Shown in pieces: positions 33,666 through 46,002 of a stretch of DNA of 64,000 bases (positions are counted from its first letter, which is position 1; each line of letters starts with the position of its first letter). Source of the DNA: Aspidapion aeneum (Eukaryota > Arthropoda > Insecta > Coleoptera > Brentidae). The stretch spans positions 40,011,235 through 40,075,234 of the forward strand of contig OY755044.1 of the NCBI GenBank assembly GCA_963576565.1, in the 5' to 3' direction. The position numbers were made by a program, and so were the translations under genes. The notes under the pieces are model-generated. The model saw only the letters and a program-made list of their open reading frames with translations. It did not search any database and was not told where the DNA came from.

Positions 33666-33667
33666 TA

Positions 33668-34617
33668 GAATATTAGCAAGTGACATCCATCGGATATTCA
33701 TCGATAGTGTGCTGATGGGCTATCAAAAAATAAAAAGAAACCTAATGAAATCACATAAAAGTAAACCCTAACCTATCTTTTTTCTCTAATTTTTTGGTTC
33801 TGAACAAGAATCAATTCGAATTCTTTGTTTGAGTAGCTGTCATCAGAATCATTAAGGAGATTTGGGGCTACTTAGGATAGTTGGCAAACTATCCCTAACA
33901 TTCTGGTTATTTAGTTTTATTCTTAAAATAGATTCAGCTAATTCAAATGCCAAATGACAATTATTAGGAACGTAGATCGAGCAAAGAATCAAGACTTTCT
34001 TATAAATACAATGGGGTCGAGTAATAACTTGTTTTAATGGTCTTCTGAATAATTTTGTGAATATTTTTAAATTACGTAACGCAAAAGTTCAGGATTTTTG
34101 ACTACTCTCCTCCTTCGTAACGTATTTTTAAGAAAAACATATTAAAAAACCATTGAGTGTAACGCAAGCCTAAACCTTCTCCCCCCTTCAGCATTACGTA
34201 ATTTAAAAATGGTCCCTTTACAGCTGTATCAATATTTTAAAAATGTATCGATTCATTCTCCAAATTTAACATAAAGCAACAATAAAATAAGAAAAACATT
34301 TATAATAAGCGACTGCATCAAATTCCTTAAATAAAATTAATTGACGTGTTTCGAAAGGAACCAAACTAACCCGACCTAAAAATAAAGTATCACTCGATGG
34401 AAGTGCGCACGTGCTAAAAAAATTTCAAGATGGTCGAAAATTGCCCCTCGCATCCAAAATGTTCGTTTTTTTCAAAACTTAGAACAAATACTGAAAAAAA
34501 CACTTTTACTTTGAAATAAAACACTGTTTAATTATGTATCTAATGTAAATTAAAAACTTTTAAATTCTTGTTCCTCGACATTCCTAGCAAGTAAATAAGT
34601 AAATAATATATTAAATA
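33668..34617. other. No recognised gene
   Basis: AT-rich sequence with no motif-bearing frames or paired inverted repeats that I could see. Confidence 0.4.
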
Positions 34618-34619
34618 TA

Positions 34620-35337
34620 CAGGGTGTCCCATAACTTAGGGGCCATAGGCCAACAGATGATAGAGGAGGTCATGTCTGATAAAAAAGTTCCTACAATACA
34701 TGGGTCAAAACTCTTTGTTTGTCGAGATACAGTTGGCGATTTTTTAAACTTTTTTGATAACCTTTTTAATAAAACGCAGTAAAAATATGAAATTGCTTAA
34801 AGTCGTGTGTATCAGAACAAGAGCAATAAATTGAAATAAAAATAATTTAAAAAAAAATTAGTCGGTCAATTTTTTTTAGAAAAAACTATTTTTTTGGTAT
34901 AAATTTTTATTAATGTCATATTAAACGCAATTTTTTTATTTAATTTTTTTTTGTTAATAAAAACAAGTCTTTAGCGAGACATAATAATAAAATAATATTG
35001 ATATTATTTAAAAGAATAAGTAAGCCAATTTTTGTTTTTTTTAAATTATTATTTTTATATATTTTTGGAGGGTATTTTGACAGCCTGTCTTCTCAACTTA
35101 TAATTTTATCAAAAAAAAGAATACCACATTTTTGAAACACAATTAGCTCAGTATTCAGCTGGCTGTGACAGATTTTCTTTCTTCTGAAACCCTTTTTTCC
35201 ACCACTCCTCTAACTTTAAAAATCCTAGATCCTAAAAACAGATGTGTGTTGACCCCCATGTTATTTAAAGTTTTTTCTCGGAAATAACTTCCTCTATCAC
35301 CTGCTGCACTATGGCCCCTAAGTTATGGGACACCCTG
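34620..35337. mobile_element. 718-bp MITE with CAGGGTGTCCCA ends
   Basis: Twenty-nine bases at each end are exact complements (CAGGGTGTCCCATAACTTAG followed by GGGCCATAG) and similarity continues for about 15 more. TA flanks both sides (34618-34619 and 35338-35339), as expected for Tc1/mariner-type insertion. The interior is very AT-rich and carries no transposase. Confidence 0.88.
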
Positions 35338-35835
35338 TATAAATAATTAACCAATAGAATTTTTGCTTGCAAATATAATTAATTTGGCTACTTTGGTATT
35401 TTTTAAAGCGCGATATCGATATGTACAGATGGCTGCAAAGAAAACACGTTGGTATCTTGGAAAATTGTCACTTCTGTATTACGCTAAACTGTTTTCGCTC
35501 TACCCACCCCTTACAACCCACGAATCCAAACGACAGTTTTATTTGACACTTAAAAAATTAAAAATTTTTAAACACAAATATCTGGAAAACGGGTTGTTTG
35601 TGTTGAAAGGCTAATAATAGTTGTACCACAGCCTACCGAACAACCAGCTTACAGACTTGTTGAGCGGGAACGCTTTGCGCCTATCTTCGCAGAGTCAGCC
35701 ATTTTGGGATAGAAGCTATCAAGTCAGGTGCGCACGGGCTTTCAGGTGTTATTTAGTTTGCACCGAGTAGAGTGTGCTAACGAGTATTTTCCTGTAAGTG
35801 CGTACATTTTCTGTGTTTTTATTGACAGTGCTAAT

Positions 35836-35949
35836 ATGAAGACTCGTAACGCTGGCCATGTTTGTGCAGTAAAAAACTGCAAATTTAAAAACTATGATTT
35901 CAAGAAAAGTTTCTTCATGTTTCCTAAAGATATTGTGAGGAAGATGTAA
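35836..35949 (+). CDS. THAP-domain N-terminus (partial exon)
   Basis: The frame MKTRNAGHVCAVKNCKFKNY-DFKKSFFMFPKDIVRKM has the opening of a THAP zinc finger. It shows C-x4-C (C10 and C15), a hydrophobic F-x-F-P block at about residues 26-30 and the following D-x-x-R. The later W, C and H of the C2CH fold are not in this frame, which stops at 35947-35949. A GTAAAC just before that stop (GT at 35945) could be a splice donor, in which case the finger continues in another exon. THAP fingers bind DNA in P-element-type transposases and in many insect host proteins. No P-element-like ends or catalytic domain were seen nearby, so host gene versus transposon stays open. The GC-richer sequence at 35640-35830 may be its promoter and 5' UTR. 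Confidence 0.55.
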   Translation: MKTRNAGHVCAVKNCKFKNYDFKKSFFMFPKDIVRKM

Positions 35950-36835
35950 ACTTTTATTTACTGTCCGTTTTTTGAAAACACTTTATTCAAAGACCTTTTA
36001 GTTGAAAACCCAAATTTCGAATGACGTTTTTTGCGAATGACACTCTTAGTAGGGGAGGCCGTGAAGATCTTGTGAACTAATTTTCGTAGTCAGCAAACAT
36101 CGATAAAACTGTTCCTTGGTCAATTCTAAGCAAAATCTGTTATATGAATGACGGGGGGGTTTTCCGATGGCTTTAAGCGCAAAATGCAAAAAAAATATAA
36201 ATTCAAGGAACTTTTTTCCTAAGTAATGCATATATATATGTTTATTAGTAAAAGCTATACTTAAAATAAGTATAAAAAATAGTATGACTAATATCTAAAC
36301 TGTATCGACTTGCTTACATGATTCGCTAGCTAATAAGTACGTGGCTTTAAACCGCCCCGGGCGACAGCCTGTGTTATTTTACGCTGCGAAAAGACAGCAA
36401 AATAACAAGGCCAAATAAACAGCAAGTAAACAAGTTTTTGAGAAGGACAAGCGACCCCAACTATGTTGAGTTTTTTGATTACGTTTATATTTATCTTTAA
36501 AATTATTTTGTTGTTTTTTTTATTTCACTTAAAAAAACCGGCGAGACCATGTTTTTATCATAAAAAAATTCTTGTTGCTTATGCTGAAAAAACTTGTTAT
36601 AAAAACGAAACGAGTTCATACCTACGGAACCACGAAAAATTAACAAAGAAGGAAAATGAACAAAAACAAAACAAAAGAAAATTAAGACAATGGTTTTTGC
36701 CGGCAAACTTTTTCGGTCTCGCTAATTGGATTAATTAAAGAGTTTTAAAATGTTTTAAAATACATTTTTTGTTGGATAAAATATTTAGCTTTTTATATAA
36801 AATCCTGCACTGCGTGTAATACAGTCTTAAATATA
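35950..36835. other. No recognised gene
   Basis: AT-rich sequence. The 91-codon frame at 36463-36738 is rich in F, K and N and overlaps an opposite-strand frame. It shows no motif. Confidence 0.4.
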
Positions 36836-36837
36836 GT

Positions 36838-37715
36838 AGGGGAGAGCAGGACAAAATGACGATGTTAAGGATTAAAGCTTCCTAGAAGATATTCAAATCC
36901 GGTTTTGACTAAAAAACGTTGTTTAATTGTTAGATAGATGTTTTGATTTACAAACAAATTTAAAAAAAGACTACACAACAAAAAACTTTAAAAATGCATT
37001 TTTGTCGTCTTGTCACAATAGCGGGGTAAGTTGACGATACTATTGGGGCAAGATGACGACTAGGCGCATAAGTCACAAATGAACGTCCCCTTCTTTTCAT
37101 ATATGGTGCACGCCTCATGCCTCCAACCCTCGCACCTTCCACATTTAATCCAGTCCGTTTGTAGCTTCAATCCATGGTTCCTGGTACCCTGGCCAAAAAT
37201 ATTTTCCTTGGTTTTTGGTAGTTTTTGGTTAAAATCATTAAAAACCTGCTTTTTAACTCTTAAGACTTTGCCATGAGTTCTCTTTTTATTTTCTTGTTTC
37301 AAGTTTTTATTTAAGCTCTTCTTTATCTTGCCTCCGCCAACTTGCCCCAAGGTACAATTTTTTAGTAAAAACTAAAAACAAAAAACGATCAAAGATGGTC
37401 ACTTACATGTTCTTATGTTGAAAATATAATAAATATTTTCCTTGTTACTAACAAATATTATTCTTCACTAAGGTTCTTCCGCAAAAGCTTATGTTTCGGC
37501 AAAAAATTGTATACGCGACCACTCTAATTATAGGTTATGAGCCACTGTACTATTATTATTCTTACGTCATCCATCTATCTTTAACCCATAAAACTTTGAC
37601 TTTAAAGTAGTAACAGCACAGTAATAAACTCTTTGCCATTTATAAATTTTGTAATAAATTGAGTTCGTTAACTTGCCCCGTTCGTCATCTTACCGAACCG
37701 AACCTCTCTCCTACA
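36838..37715 (-). mobile_element. Probable pogo-like element remnant
   Basis: The left end GTAGGGGAGAGCAGG...ATGACGA and the complement of the right end GTAGGAGAGAGG...GATGACGAACGGGGCAAGT are similar. Several inward strings of the type GGGGCAAGATGACGA / GGGGTAAGTTGACGA occur near both ends. The minus-strand frame at 37063-37350 encodes a transposase-like C-terminus. Exact limits and target duplication are unresolved. Confidence 0.5.
37063..37350 (-). pseudogene. C-terminal fragment of a pogo-like transposase
   Basis: The frame is lysine-rich at first (GGGKIKKSLNKNLKQENKKR) and ends DWIKCGRCEGWRHEACTIYE then KKGTFICDLCA and a stop at 37063. The end matches the PHD-like W-x-x-C-x-x-C-x-x-W-x-H-x-x-C...F-x-C-x-x-C finger that closes many insect pogo/Tigger-type transposases. 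No ATG begins the frame, and the upstream DDE core was not found between here and the element's end. It is a truncated copy. A host PHD-finger exon is the alternative, but the TIR-like flanking strings favour a transposon. Confidence 0.55.
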
Positions 37716-37769
37716 ACAAAATGAAACAGGTATTTACGTTACTAGATAATAATAAATAAATCCCTAAAA

Positions 37770-38130
37770 ACATATTCCATTTTATGTAAATAATAATTTT
37801 TCGCATTTTGTGCTTGTAAAGTTCACTTTTTATCCCGATTTTTAGGGATAAAAGTGTCACTTTTTATTTCCGGGATGAAAAAAAAAATTGTGATGAATTA
37901 TTATTACAGTGAAAAAATGTAAAAATCATGATGAAATGTGATTGAACAGATTTAAATAGTAGAAAACCAAAACAAAAACGTCAATACCTAAAACTACCAA
38001 AAAATTTTTAAAAATCTTGGTCAAATAACTCAAAAGGGCGAAAAATAGCGTATAAACCTCGTGATAGTGTCCCTCGACGAATTGTGGACAAAAAGTGTCA
38101 CTTATTCCTTGGTATATAATATACTATTTT
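37770..38130. repeat. Dispersed repeat with GGGATAAAAAGTGAC-type motifs
   Basis: Strings such as CACTTTTTATCCCG and GGGATAAAAGTGTCACTTTT occur in both orientations. The block ends ATTCCTTGGTATATAATATA, shared with 60967-60990. Related strings occur at 29097-29172, 30050-30140 and 60290-60500. Confidence 0.45.
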
Positions 38131-40302
38131 AAACCGAAATAAAATGCCACAAACATACTTTCCAAGTAAATTTTAAGGTACTTACCTAATAGCTTGTATA
38201 CCGTTATGGTAAAAGCTATACTGGTCATGAGGATTCTGCTTAGGATGCGAGAAACTAATTTAGCAAGTGTGTCAATAAGAATAGAACCATTAATCATTTT
38301 TATAGAATGTTACTGCGCCATTTTTTTCGCTATGTCAACAAATATTGCGTTGCAATTTTTGTTAATCCTCCAGAAATTTTTCTATATTGCAATTGAATTT
38401 TTTCTCCGAAAAGTAATGAATTTTTCTAAAATCTTTGCAGCGCAATGTGTTTCCAATTTTCCTGTAGTGTTTCTTGTATTGCAAAAATTGTCTTCTATAG
38501 CTCCATTTCTCCCAAGTTCAGATTTTCTAAAATTTTTGACTGCGGCGCAATTTTTTTGAAGAGTTTTTTTCAACAGTGTTTCGGTTTCGCAAAAAACCTC
38601 TTTTTCTTTTAATCTACATTTTATTATTTTTTCAGAATATTTTATTTTTATTTTTAAAACTCATATTTTGGGTTACAATTGGGTATAATTGGGTTGTAGT
38701 TTTACTCAATAGGTTAAGTTAAATTTAAGGCTTACAAACTAGCTATAAACTATCAATTTGGCATAGTTTAATATTTAAATTCCAAACGCATTTATTAATA
38801 ATATTTCTAATTTTAATTCAATCCTCATATTACTACCGCCCTCTGCATATTTTAATTAAAATCGCGTTTTTATTTTTTTAAATAAAATTAGAATTCTAAA
38901 TTCTTTTTATCAGAAGTGATGCGATTTTCCTATAGAGGGCGAAGAAACACGCCGCAAAAACAAGACAGAACCTAAAAAGAACTGTCGCCATTCACACACG
39001 CTCTCGATCGGAATATTTTGAACGATCAACGCTTTTTATAAAAAATGGTGAACTCTAAAAACCATTAAATTCCTCTAAAACTCCAAACATTGAAACTCGG
39101 GAGTGCTGGACCGCTATAGAAGACTTCTGGCGAATCTGGTGCACCAGTTGCAAGAGATCAAGACATCACCGGTAAGTCCCTCTCCTATAAGATCGCATCA
39201 TTAATATTTTTCTATTATTTCGCTCTTAAATAATCATTATATTCCAATATTATTTTTATGTCTCAATTAAATTTCCCTTCAGAAAGGTACGATTTCGCGT
39301 GCGTTCGTATACCCTTCAAATGAAAGCGGAGGACTTGTTTAAATACAGTCCACTAGGTAATCCAATTTTTTGAGCTATCGGAGTGAGACAAACAGTTTTC
39401 GTCTATAGCGCATTTTTTTTAAATATTGCAATGGTTTGCAATTTTTTCCTTCATCTAGAGGCGTGCTAACCCATCTTACCGCCCCCTCTCCCTTCTGTAA
39501 ATATTGCAAACATAAACAGTAATTTTTTACAAAATATTAATTTTCCAATAATTTTCTCCTGCGGCGCATTTCATTACCAAATTCCTATTTTTTTTGCTGC
39601 TTCCTAGCCCCTCCCTAGCGATTCGCCCGGACATCCTGGATTCGCCACTGTCCCAGAGCACCCATGAGGTTTTCTATACATTCTGCTTCAATGCGTTTTT
39701 TATTTAAATGAAAATGCGCACTAATCTTCTTTTAATTTTCGAGGGGAATAAGGGGTAAGTCATGGGGGCAAAAAGTCTTGTTTGCCCACACGAAATTTGA
39801 CCCTAGCTACGGCGCGGCGGTGGCTAGAGTGTCAAAACCGGTAAGCCCTAGCGAACGTAAGTAAAACTAATATGGCGCCCCTGCCTCTATTTCAGTGACC
39901 CAAACAGCGCAAACACACAAAAAAAAGTGTTGCCAACAGGCGCGGGGCCAGAACGTGATTTTATGTTCTAAAAGTAAAAAACTGTCAATTTAAAAATTCA
40001 AAACAGCATAGCGCGTAAAACAGTTTAACACGCAAAAGTCATAAATTATTCTTAAGCTTGACTTGTTGTAACGGGTCCCATTTTTCCCTTTAGGTAGTAA
40101 TCGCTTTGGTTTATCTGTTACCAAACCATAACCATGTTTCGGTTCACACACGAAAATGCATAGCACATAGCATGGCATAGCATAAGCTCCGACCAATCAG
40201 CTACGGACTTTTCATATGCAAATTCAATATGGCCGCGGCTATTCGATCGCTGACTGGTTGAAAGCCCTATGCTACGCATTCGGCGGCCTATGCAAGTTGG
40301 TG
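38131..40302. other. No recognised gene; a splice-like site near 39171
   Basis: Mostly AT-rich. A GC-richer strip (about 39090-39310) has CACCG|GTAAGT followed by a TTCCCTTCAG acceptor-like site 110 bp later, and could be part of a transcribed leader. GGATTCGCCACTG at about 39638-39650 looks like the right end of a hAT MITE whose left end was not found. A GC-richer strip at 39790-40310 has repeated GCATAG strings. Confidence 0.35.
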
Positions 40303-40693
40303 CACGGTAAAAAAAATTGTCTTAGATCACAGCAAATTGCTTTGAAGTAAAATATTTTGTGCTTTCCTACTCACCAAGAAAATGATTTCTTGATTTAGAA
40401 TAAAAAATGTCTTGCCATTTATTTTAATGTGAAACAGAAATTGTGTTATTATAAATTGGAATTGATTTAATCTAAGGCACCGTTTTCTGTGGAAGCAAAA
40501 TATTACTCATATGAAGACAATTTGCTTTGTTACAAAATGGAGTATACTGAAACAAAATAATTAAAGAAGAAAAATAAAGTTTCATGCGTTGAACTAAAGA
40601 GAAATATTTTAATTCCAAACAAATTGTTTTAAGGTAAAACAATTTATTCAAGAAAAAAACGTGTTTTCATTGTAGACAAAAATTTTTGCCGTG
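40303..40693. mobile_element. Probable MITE, ~390 bp
   Basis: CACGGTAAAAAAAATTGTC at the left is matched by the complement of GACAAAAATTTTTGCCGTG at the right. Inside, strings CAATTTGCTTTG, CAAATTGTTTTAAGG and their complements recur. Target duplication not clear. Confidence 0.5.
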
Positions 40694-41069
40694 TGTGTGT
40701 TCAGCTTTAGCATTGTTTTCCAGCCAAGGATACACGAACAACGATCCAAGAAAAAAAAAATTGGTATTACCGCCCTATGCAAAATCTTGGAGTAATTCCG
40801 CTCGACAAGGCTACCATTGATTGAACCACCAATTTTTTTGTAAAAATGTTTTCTAAAGACATGTGGTTTGGCAACCAGAGAAACGCAGTGTGGGTGGATT
40901 GAACGCATAGGCCAGAAAAAAAAAGGGATTATTTATTTACGTATCGCGAAAAGATGTGGAGTAAATTCAAAACCTAATTATTTTGGTAAGAATTTGAATC
41001 TGCTGGGTTAAGGGATTCCTTAAAAATAATACTCAAATTAACTTTAAAGGTGAAGTTTATTTATACTTA

Positions 41070-42876
41070 CCGGGTGGGCCAAAAAAAACCGGACAATTTT
41101 ATTTGCATTATAACTTTTAAACTATACCATCGATTTCAATGTGACAAACTGCACTTGGCAGAGAATTAATCAGAGTTTTGACTGAATGAATTGTTTTTGT
41201 CCAACATCTCAAAATCCAAGATGGCGGATGAAATTAAAATGTTCTTTTCAAAGATGCTCATTTATTCTCGTGTTGCGGACATGTCCTAATTATTTTTTTA
41301 AATTATTAAAAAAGCTGCATTCTTGCCACGCACAACAATGTACGAATTAGCAAAATCGGTTTAGTGGTTTTAAAAAAACATTTTTGTTTCAACCATTGTT
41401 TTGCATATTATACGATTGCCTTGCCAATCATGTCTGCATTTATTTCCTTATAAATTTATTACTACTGAACCGATTTTAATGAAATATAAAACGTCCTGGT
41501 GAGAATGGATTGTTTTTTAAATATCATGATCAAAGTTTATTGCCATCTTAAAATTTAAGATCGCGGACAGAATCATACTTGATTCTTCAAAATGGCGTGT
41601 TTATTCTTGATTTCCGCAAATGTTTTACTTTTTTTTTAATTTGTAGAAAAGCACTACTTTTCCCCCACACAACGAGGTGCAAATTAGTAAAATCGGTGTG
41701 GTGGTTCGCAAAAAATCTATTTTTGTTTCAGCCATTGTTTTACAGATTATACGATTGCATTGATAATCTTGTACTAAACCAATTTTAGTGAAATAAAAAA
41801 AATCATGTTGAAAATTGATTGCTTTTTAAAGATTATAATCAAAAATTGCCGCCATCTTAGAATTTCAGATGTCGGACAGAATCATACTTGATTCTTCAAA
41901 ATGGCATGCTTATTCTTATTTTCCAGAAATATTTTAGTTTTTTTTTTAAATTTATAGAAAAACATTATAAACAGATAAAAATTAATTAAGTGCTTTTCTA
42001 TCAATTAAAAAAAAACTAAAACATTTTTTGATTATAAGAATAAACGTGCCTCTTTGAAGGGTCAAGTGTGATTATTTCCTGCATCCTAACTTCCAAGATG
42101 GCGGCAAATTTCAATTATAAACTTTAAATAACAATCAATTCTCACCTTGATTTTTTTTATTTCACTAAGATCGGTTCAGTAATAATGAGTTTATAAAGAA
42201 ATGAATGCAGACAGGATTGGCAATGCAATCGTATAAACTGTAAAACAATGGCTGAAATAAAAATAGATTTTTGAGAACTACCAAACCGATTTTACTAATT
42301 TATACCTTGTTGTACGGGGAAAGAGTAGTGCTTTTCTATAAATTAGAAAAAAAACTAAAACATTTTCAGAAAATAAGACAAACACGCTATTTTGAAGAAT
42401 CAATTATGATTCTGTCCGCCATCTTAAATTTTAAGATGTTAATAAATTTTGATCATATTTTTTATTTCATCAAAATCGGTTCAGTAGTAATGAATTTATA
42501 AGGAAATAAATGCAGACATGATTGGCAAGGCAATCGTATAATATTCAAAACAATGGTTAAAACAAAAATATTTCTTTTAGAACTACTGAACCGATTTTGC
42601 TGACTCATACCTTGTTCTACGTGGCAAGAATGCTGCTTTTTTAGTTATTAAAAAAAAAATTATAACATGTTCGCAACACAAGAATAAACGAGCATCTTTA
42701 AAGGGTACAATTTTTTTTCGTCCGCCATCTTGGATTTTGAAATAGCGGACAAAAAAAATAATTTTTTTATAACTGAGATTAATTCTCTGTCAACTGCAGT
42801 TTGTCCCATTAAAATCGATAGTATAGTTCAAAAGTTATAATGAAAAAAAATTGTCCGATTTTTTTGGCCCACCCGG
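41070..42876. mobile_element. 1.8-kb near-palindromic element with internal repeats
   Basis: The ends CCGGGTGGGCCAAAAAAAAC and the complement, GGCCCACCCGG, are flanked by TA (41068-41069 and 42877-42878). The two halves (about 41070-41960 and 41995-42876) are inverted copies of each other along nearly their whole length. Each half contains two to three diverged direct copies of a unit of about 300-350 bp with AAGATGGCGGA, AAAATCGGTTTAGTGG, CAACCATTGTTTTGCA, ATACGATTGC and ACTGAACCGATTTTAATGAA. There is no transposase frame. A TA duplication suggests a Tc1/mariner-type non-autonomous element. Confidence 0.85.
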
Positions 42877-42878
42877 TA

Positions 42879-44293
42879 TGTTAGAAGGACTTTTTTTTAA
42901 ATAAAACTAAAAACATATAAAAAAAATTCTAATGAAAAATAGGGGGGTAATGATCCAGATTTTGGGAAGTATTAGGACGGCAATCGCAATTATTTTAAAT
43001 ATATTTAATTTTTTTCATATTGATATATAGTATAAAGTAGAACAAATATTTAAATCATATTACGCCCATGCATAGATTTTCATCTAGAAATACGCAAATT
43101 TTACTGATCATGGTGAAACCACTTTTTAAACTTTCTTAACAAAATGGTTAATTTTTAATTTATATTTTTTCAAAAAACAACTAATACAAAATTATATTTA
43201 CATCATTTAACAGTTATCTTTTTGATATGATTTACGAAATTGCAAAAATATATATATGATATATTTATTTATCATACTTGCTGCCACATGTGGAAGTCAA
43301 GAATAAATTTGCAATATGTTTATTATGTAAAATAGAAAAATCGTTAAGAAACCTCGGAAAATTTCAAAAATTCTTAAAGTTGTCATAGGAGGCTAAAATT
43401 ATTCAGCTGAACATAACTTTTAATTCTAAAAAACTTTTTTTAGTACAATTTTTTCTATTTATTCAAATAATGGTACTTTACTCTTATGCAAAATATGTGT
43501 GTTTGTATTCTATCTTGTATAATCTGCATGTCAACTTTGATTGAATTCATTTATTAAGCAAATATTCGCCCACGCTGTATAATAATAAATTTGTTTCTCT
43601 TTATCTACAAAACTAAAAAGATTATGGTTATCTCATTGCGATGTAACGAAAATTTAGGGCAGTATTTATACAAAAATTTTTAGGATTTTTTAAATCCTTT
43701 TTAAAGTATTTATAAAAAATCTAAACCTATAGTAAATTTTTTTCAAATTCCTACACAAAATACCCTAGATTATCAACAAAAACAAAGAAAATCTCAACAG
43801 ACCCTATTTTTATTTTAATATTTGAGTGCAAACACAAAGGTATCGAAAATAGGGCAGTAATAGCTGAATTTACCTTAGTCGTGAATATAAACCTCTAAAA
43901 GTGCTCCTAAAATAAACTGAATCGACTCATAAAAATGCTTTACGTGTACCTTTCTTAAAGACCACTTAACAAAGTCGAGTTTAGCTGACCATCGAAAAGA
44001 AACTAAAGCTAATACTCTAGTTAGAGGCAAAACAAATAGGCACTTTTACTTGATATCGCTTTTTTATGGCACTTCTTAGGTACACAAAGGTTACGGACGG
44101 GATAACTCATTTACGAATGTAATAGAGGCTATAAAAAAAGCAATAAGACAAGACAAGCGGTTTCGTCTCTTGCTTGTGGTGAATTTAGGTAGATGCTTTT
44201 AGAACTTGTTGTACAATTTTATGTTTTTGCTGGTTACGAGAATTTTTTAGATACTTGCTTAGTCAAAAATGGTGTTAAATAATTACCTATGCA
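42879..44293. other. No recognised gene
   Basis: Very AT-rich sequence with no motif-bearing frames on either strand and no paired inverted repeats that I could see. Confidence 0.4.
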
Positions 44294-45463
44294 CAGGGTG
44301 TCCCATTTTTGTTGGTATTAAATGGGAAATTCAGTTATTATAAAAGGAAGGGCTAGAAATTTCACATTACTGTTCCCATTACTGTAGTTTTAAAACTACG
44401 AGGGAAAATTTAAAAGTTCGTAATCCTAGAAATTGATTACTAGGGCAGATATTTCAATTCTGTTTAAATTTCTCTACGGAAAGTTGATTCTGTCAATCAA
44501 CTGACGTTGTCCAAGTTTTGGTCCATCAGGTCGAATTGATTTCAGATAAAAATTAAGAGAAAAAATACGGACCTGGATTTTTTTTTTTTTAAATTTTTTA
44601 TGGCTTTTAATTTTGGACCCAAGGTAAAGCAAAAGATAAAAAAAAAATGGATCCATGACGGATCTGATACCTTCCTAACTAGCCTATAAGCACACTTCAA
44701 CTGAAGCCATGACATATCAGCCTTAAAAACAGTTTTTTGTAAATATCTTACAAACTAAAGCTCTTACGAGGTTTTTGTTAATAACATTCCAAAAACCGCA
44801 TCTTGATACGACGCTCCATTAAAAATTAAATTTTATTATTAATTAATTTTTTATGTTTGAAGTATCAAAAAACTATCATTAGCATTAATGGATTTTGACC
44901 AAAATCTAATCAGCTTTTAAAGTGTCGAACACTATTTTACCTTAAAATTTTATGAAAATCGGTTTAACGGTTTAGGAGCTATTGTGCTACGGACAGAAAT
45001 AATAAACACAACATACTCACACACACAGACAGACATCACGACGATATTGCTAAAATAGCTCAAAATACACCCAAATAACACATTTTCGGCGCCCTCTTAT
45101 AAAAAATTTTGTCGAAACTAATACCTTCTCTAGCCATTGCTACGCGGGCCAAGAAGGTAATAAATCTAGATTCGTATTCAACTTATTTTTTTTTCTGAAA
45201 TCTCGAATCCGACTCGACGGACCAAATATTTGACAACGTCACGTAATTGACAGATCAACTTTCTGTAGAGAAGTTTTAACAAAATTGACATATCTGCACT
45301 AATAGCAAAGATATGATCAATTTTTAGAACTCTGAATTTTTGAATTTTGCCCTGTATTTTTTTAGGTCTCGAAATTTGAGAACAGTAAAGTGAAGTCCCC
45401 AGGTCTCTATCTTTTATAATACCTGAGTTTCTAATTTAATACCAATAAAATTGGGACACCCTC
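44294..45463. mobile_element. CAGGGTGTCCCA-ended element with long inverted arms, interrupted
   Basis: The left arm (44294 to about 44575) starts CAGGGTGTCCCATTTTTGTT and includes GGAAAGTTGATTCTGTCAAT and ACGTTGTCCAAGTTTTGGTC. The right arm (about 45180-45463) is its complement. The outermost base differs (C against G), and TA is seen only on the right. The middle (about 44650-45165) is a different repeat that occurs again elsewhere, so it is probably a later insertion. Confidence 0.7.
44650..45165. repeat. Nested dispersed repeat with ACGGTTTAGGAGC motif
   Basis: It begins GGATCCATGACGGATCTGAT then ACCTTCCTAACTAGCC and ends GGGCCAAGAAGGTA. Within it are AAAATCGGTTTAACGG, TTTAGGAGCTATTGTGCTAC and a CACACACACAGACAGACATC run. 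A second, partial copy in opposite orientation lies at 47735-47875. The class is unknown to me. Confidence 0.6.
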
Positions 45464-45609
45464 TACATAAAAAATTTAAAAAATAGGCTGATTTTCATAA
45501 ATAGCCTAAGTTTATAAAAAGGCCCAACATTTTTCTCTGCGAAAGTTTTTGAAAGTGATTGCTAATAGAGTGGGGCCAGGAGCAAACATCTTTTGACCGT
45601 CAGACTGTC

Positions 45610-46002
45610 TAGGTTAGGTTAGGTTTGACTATGAGTGGTGCGAGTGTCGCCCCTCCACTGCGACTCAAGTGGTCTATTGTGGGTCGTCCCAACTTAAATA
45701 TCACCAATACCTATCTCCTTTATGAAGCAGATCAGTTTGTTTGGTGATATTTCCTCAAGATCTTGAGGCTCTATCTGTTCAGGTCCGAATATTTTCGCCC
45801 TAGTTCTTTGTCTTGCTACGCAGTGGCAGATTAGATAAAGTGGCGTTTTCTCCTCAACACCACAGAACCTACACGCTGGTATGTTGCTTAGTCCCAGTCT
45901 GTTCATGTGTTTGTTGAGTCGGCATTGGCCTGTCAGACTGTCTAAGTCAAGTATGCGATTTGTGTGAAAATGTTGCAATTTACTGTAAAAAAAAATGCAC
46001 AA
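45610..46002 (-). pseudogene. 3' end of a non-LTR retrotransposon (zinc-finger tail)
   Basis: On the minus strand a 102-codon frame reads LDSLTGQCRLNKHMNRLGLS and then IPACRFCGVEEKTPLYLICH-C, the H/C finger that follows RNase H in insect R1/Jockey-type ORF2 proteins. It then runs for about 45 codons to a stop at 45694. The frame is intact over this length, so decay is modest. The sequence after the stop (minus strand) ends in AAACCTAACCTAACCTA at about 45610-45627, which may be the element's 3' tail. The 5' part, including RNase H and RT, is not present beyond 46002, so the copy is 5'-truncated, as is usual for target-primed insertion. Confidence 0.75.

Noticed and set aside
39000..39320. Possible solo LTR with a leader intron, by analogy with the BEL LTR
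   Set aside because: No TG...CA ends with a 5-bp duplication could be found, so it was left as unassigned.
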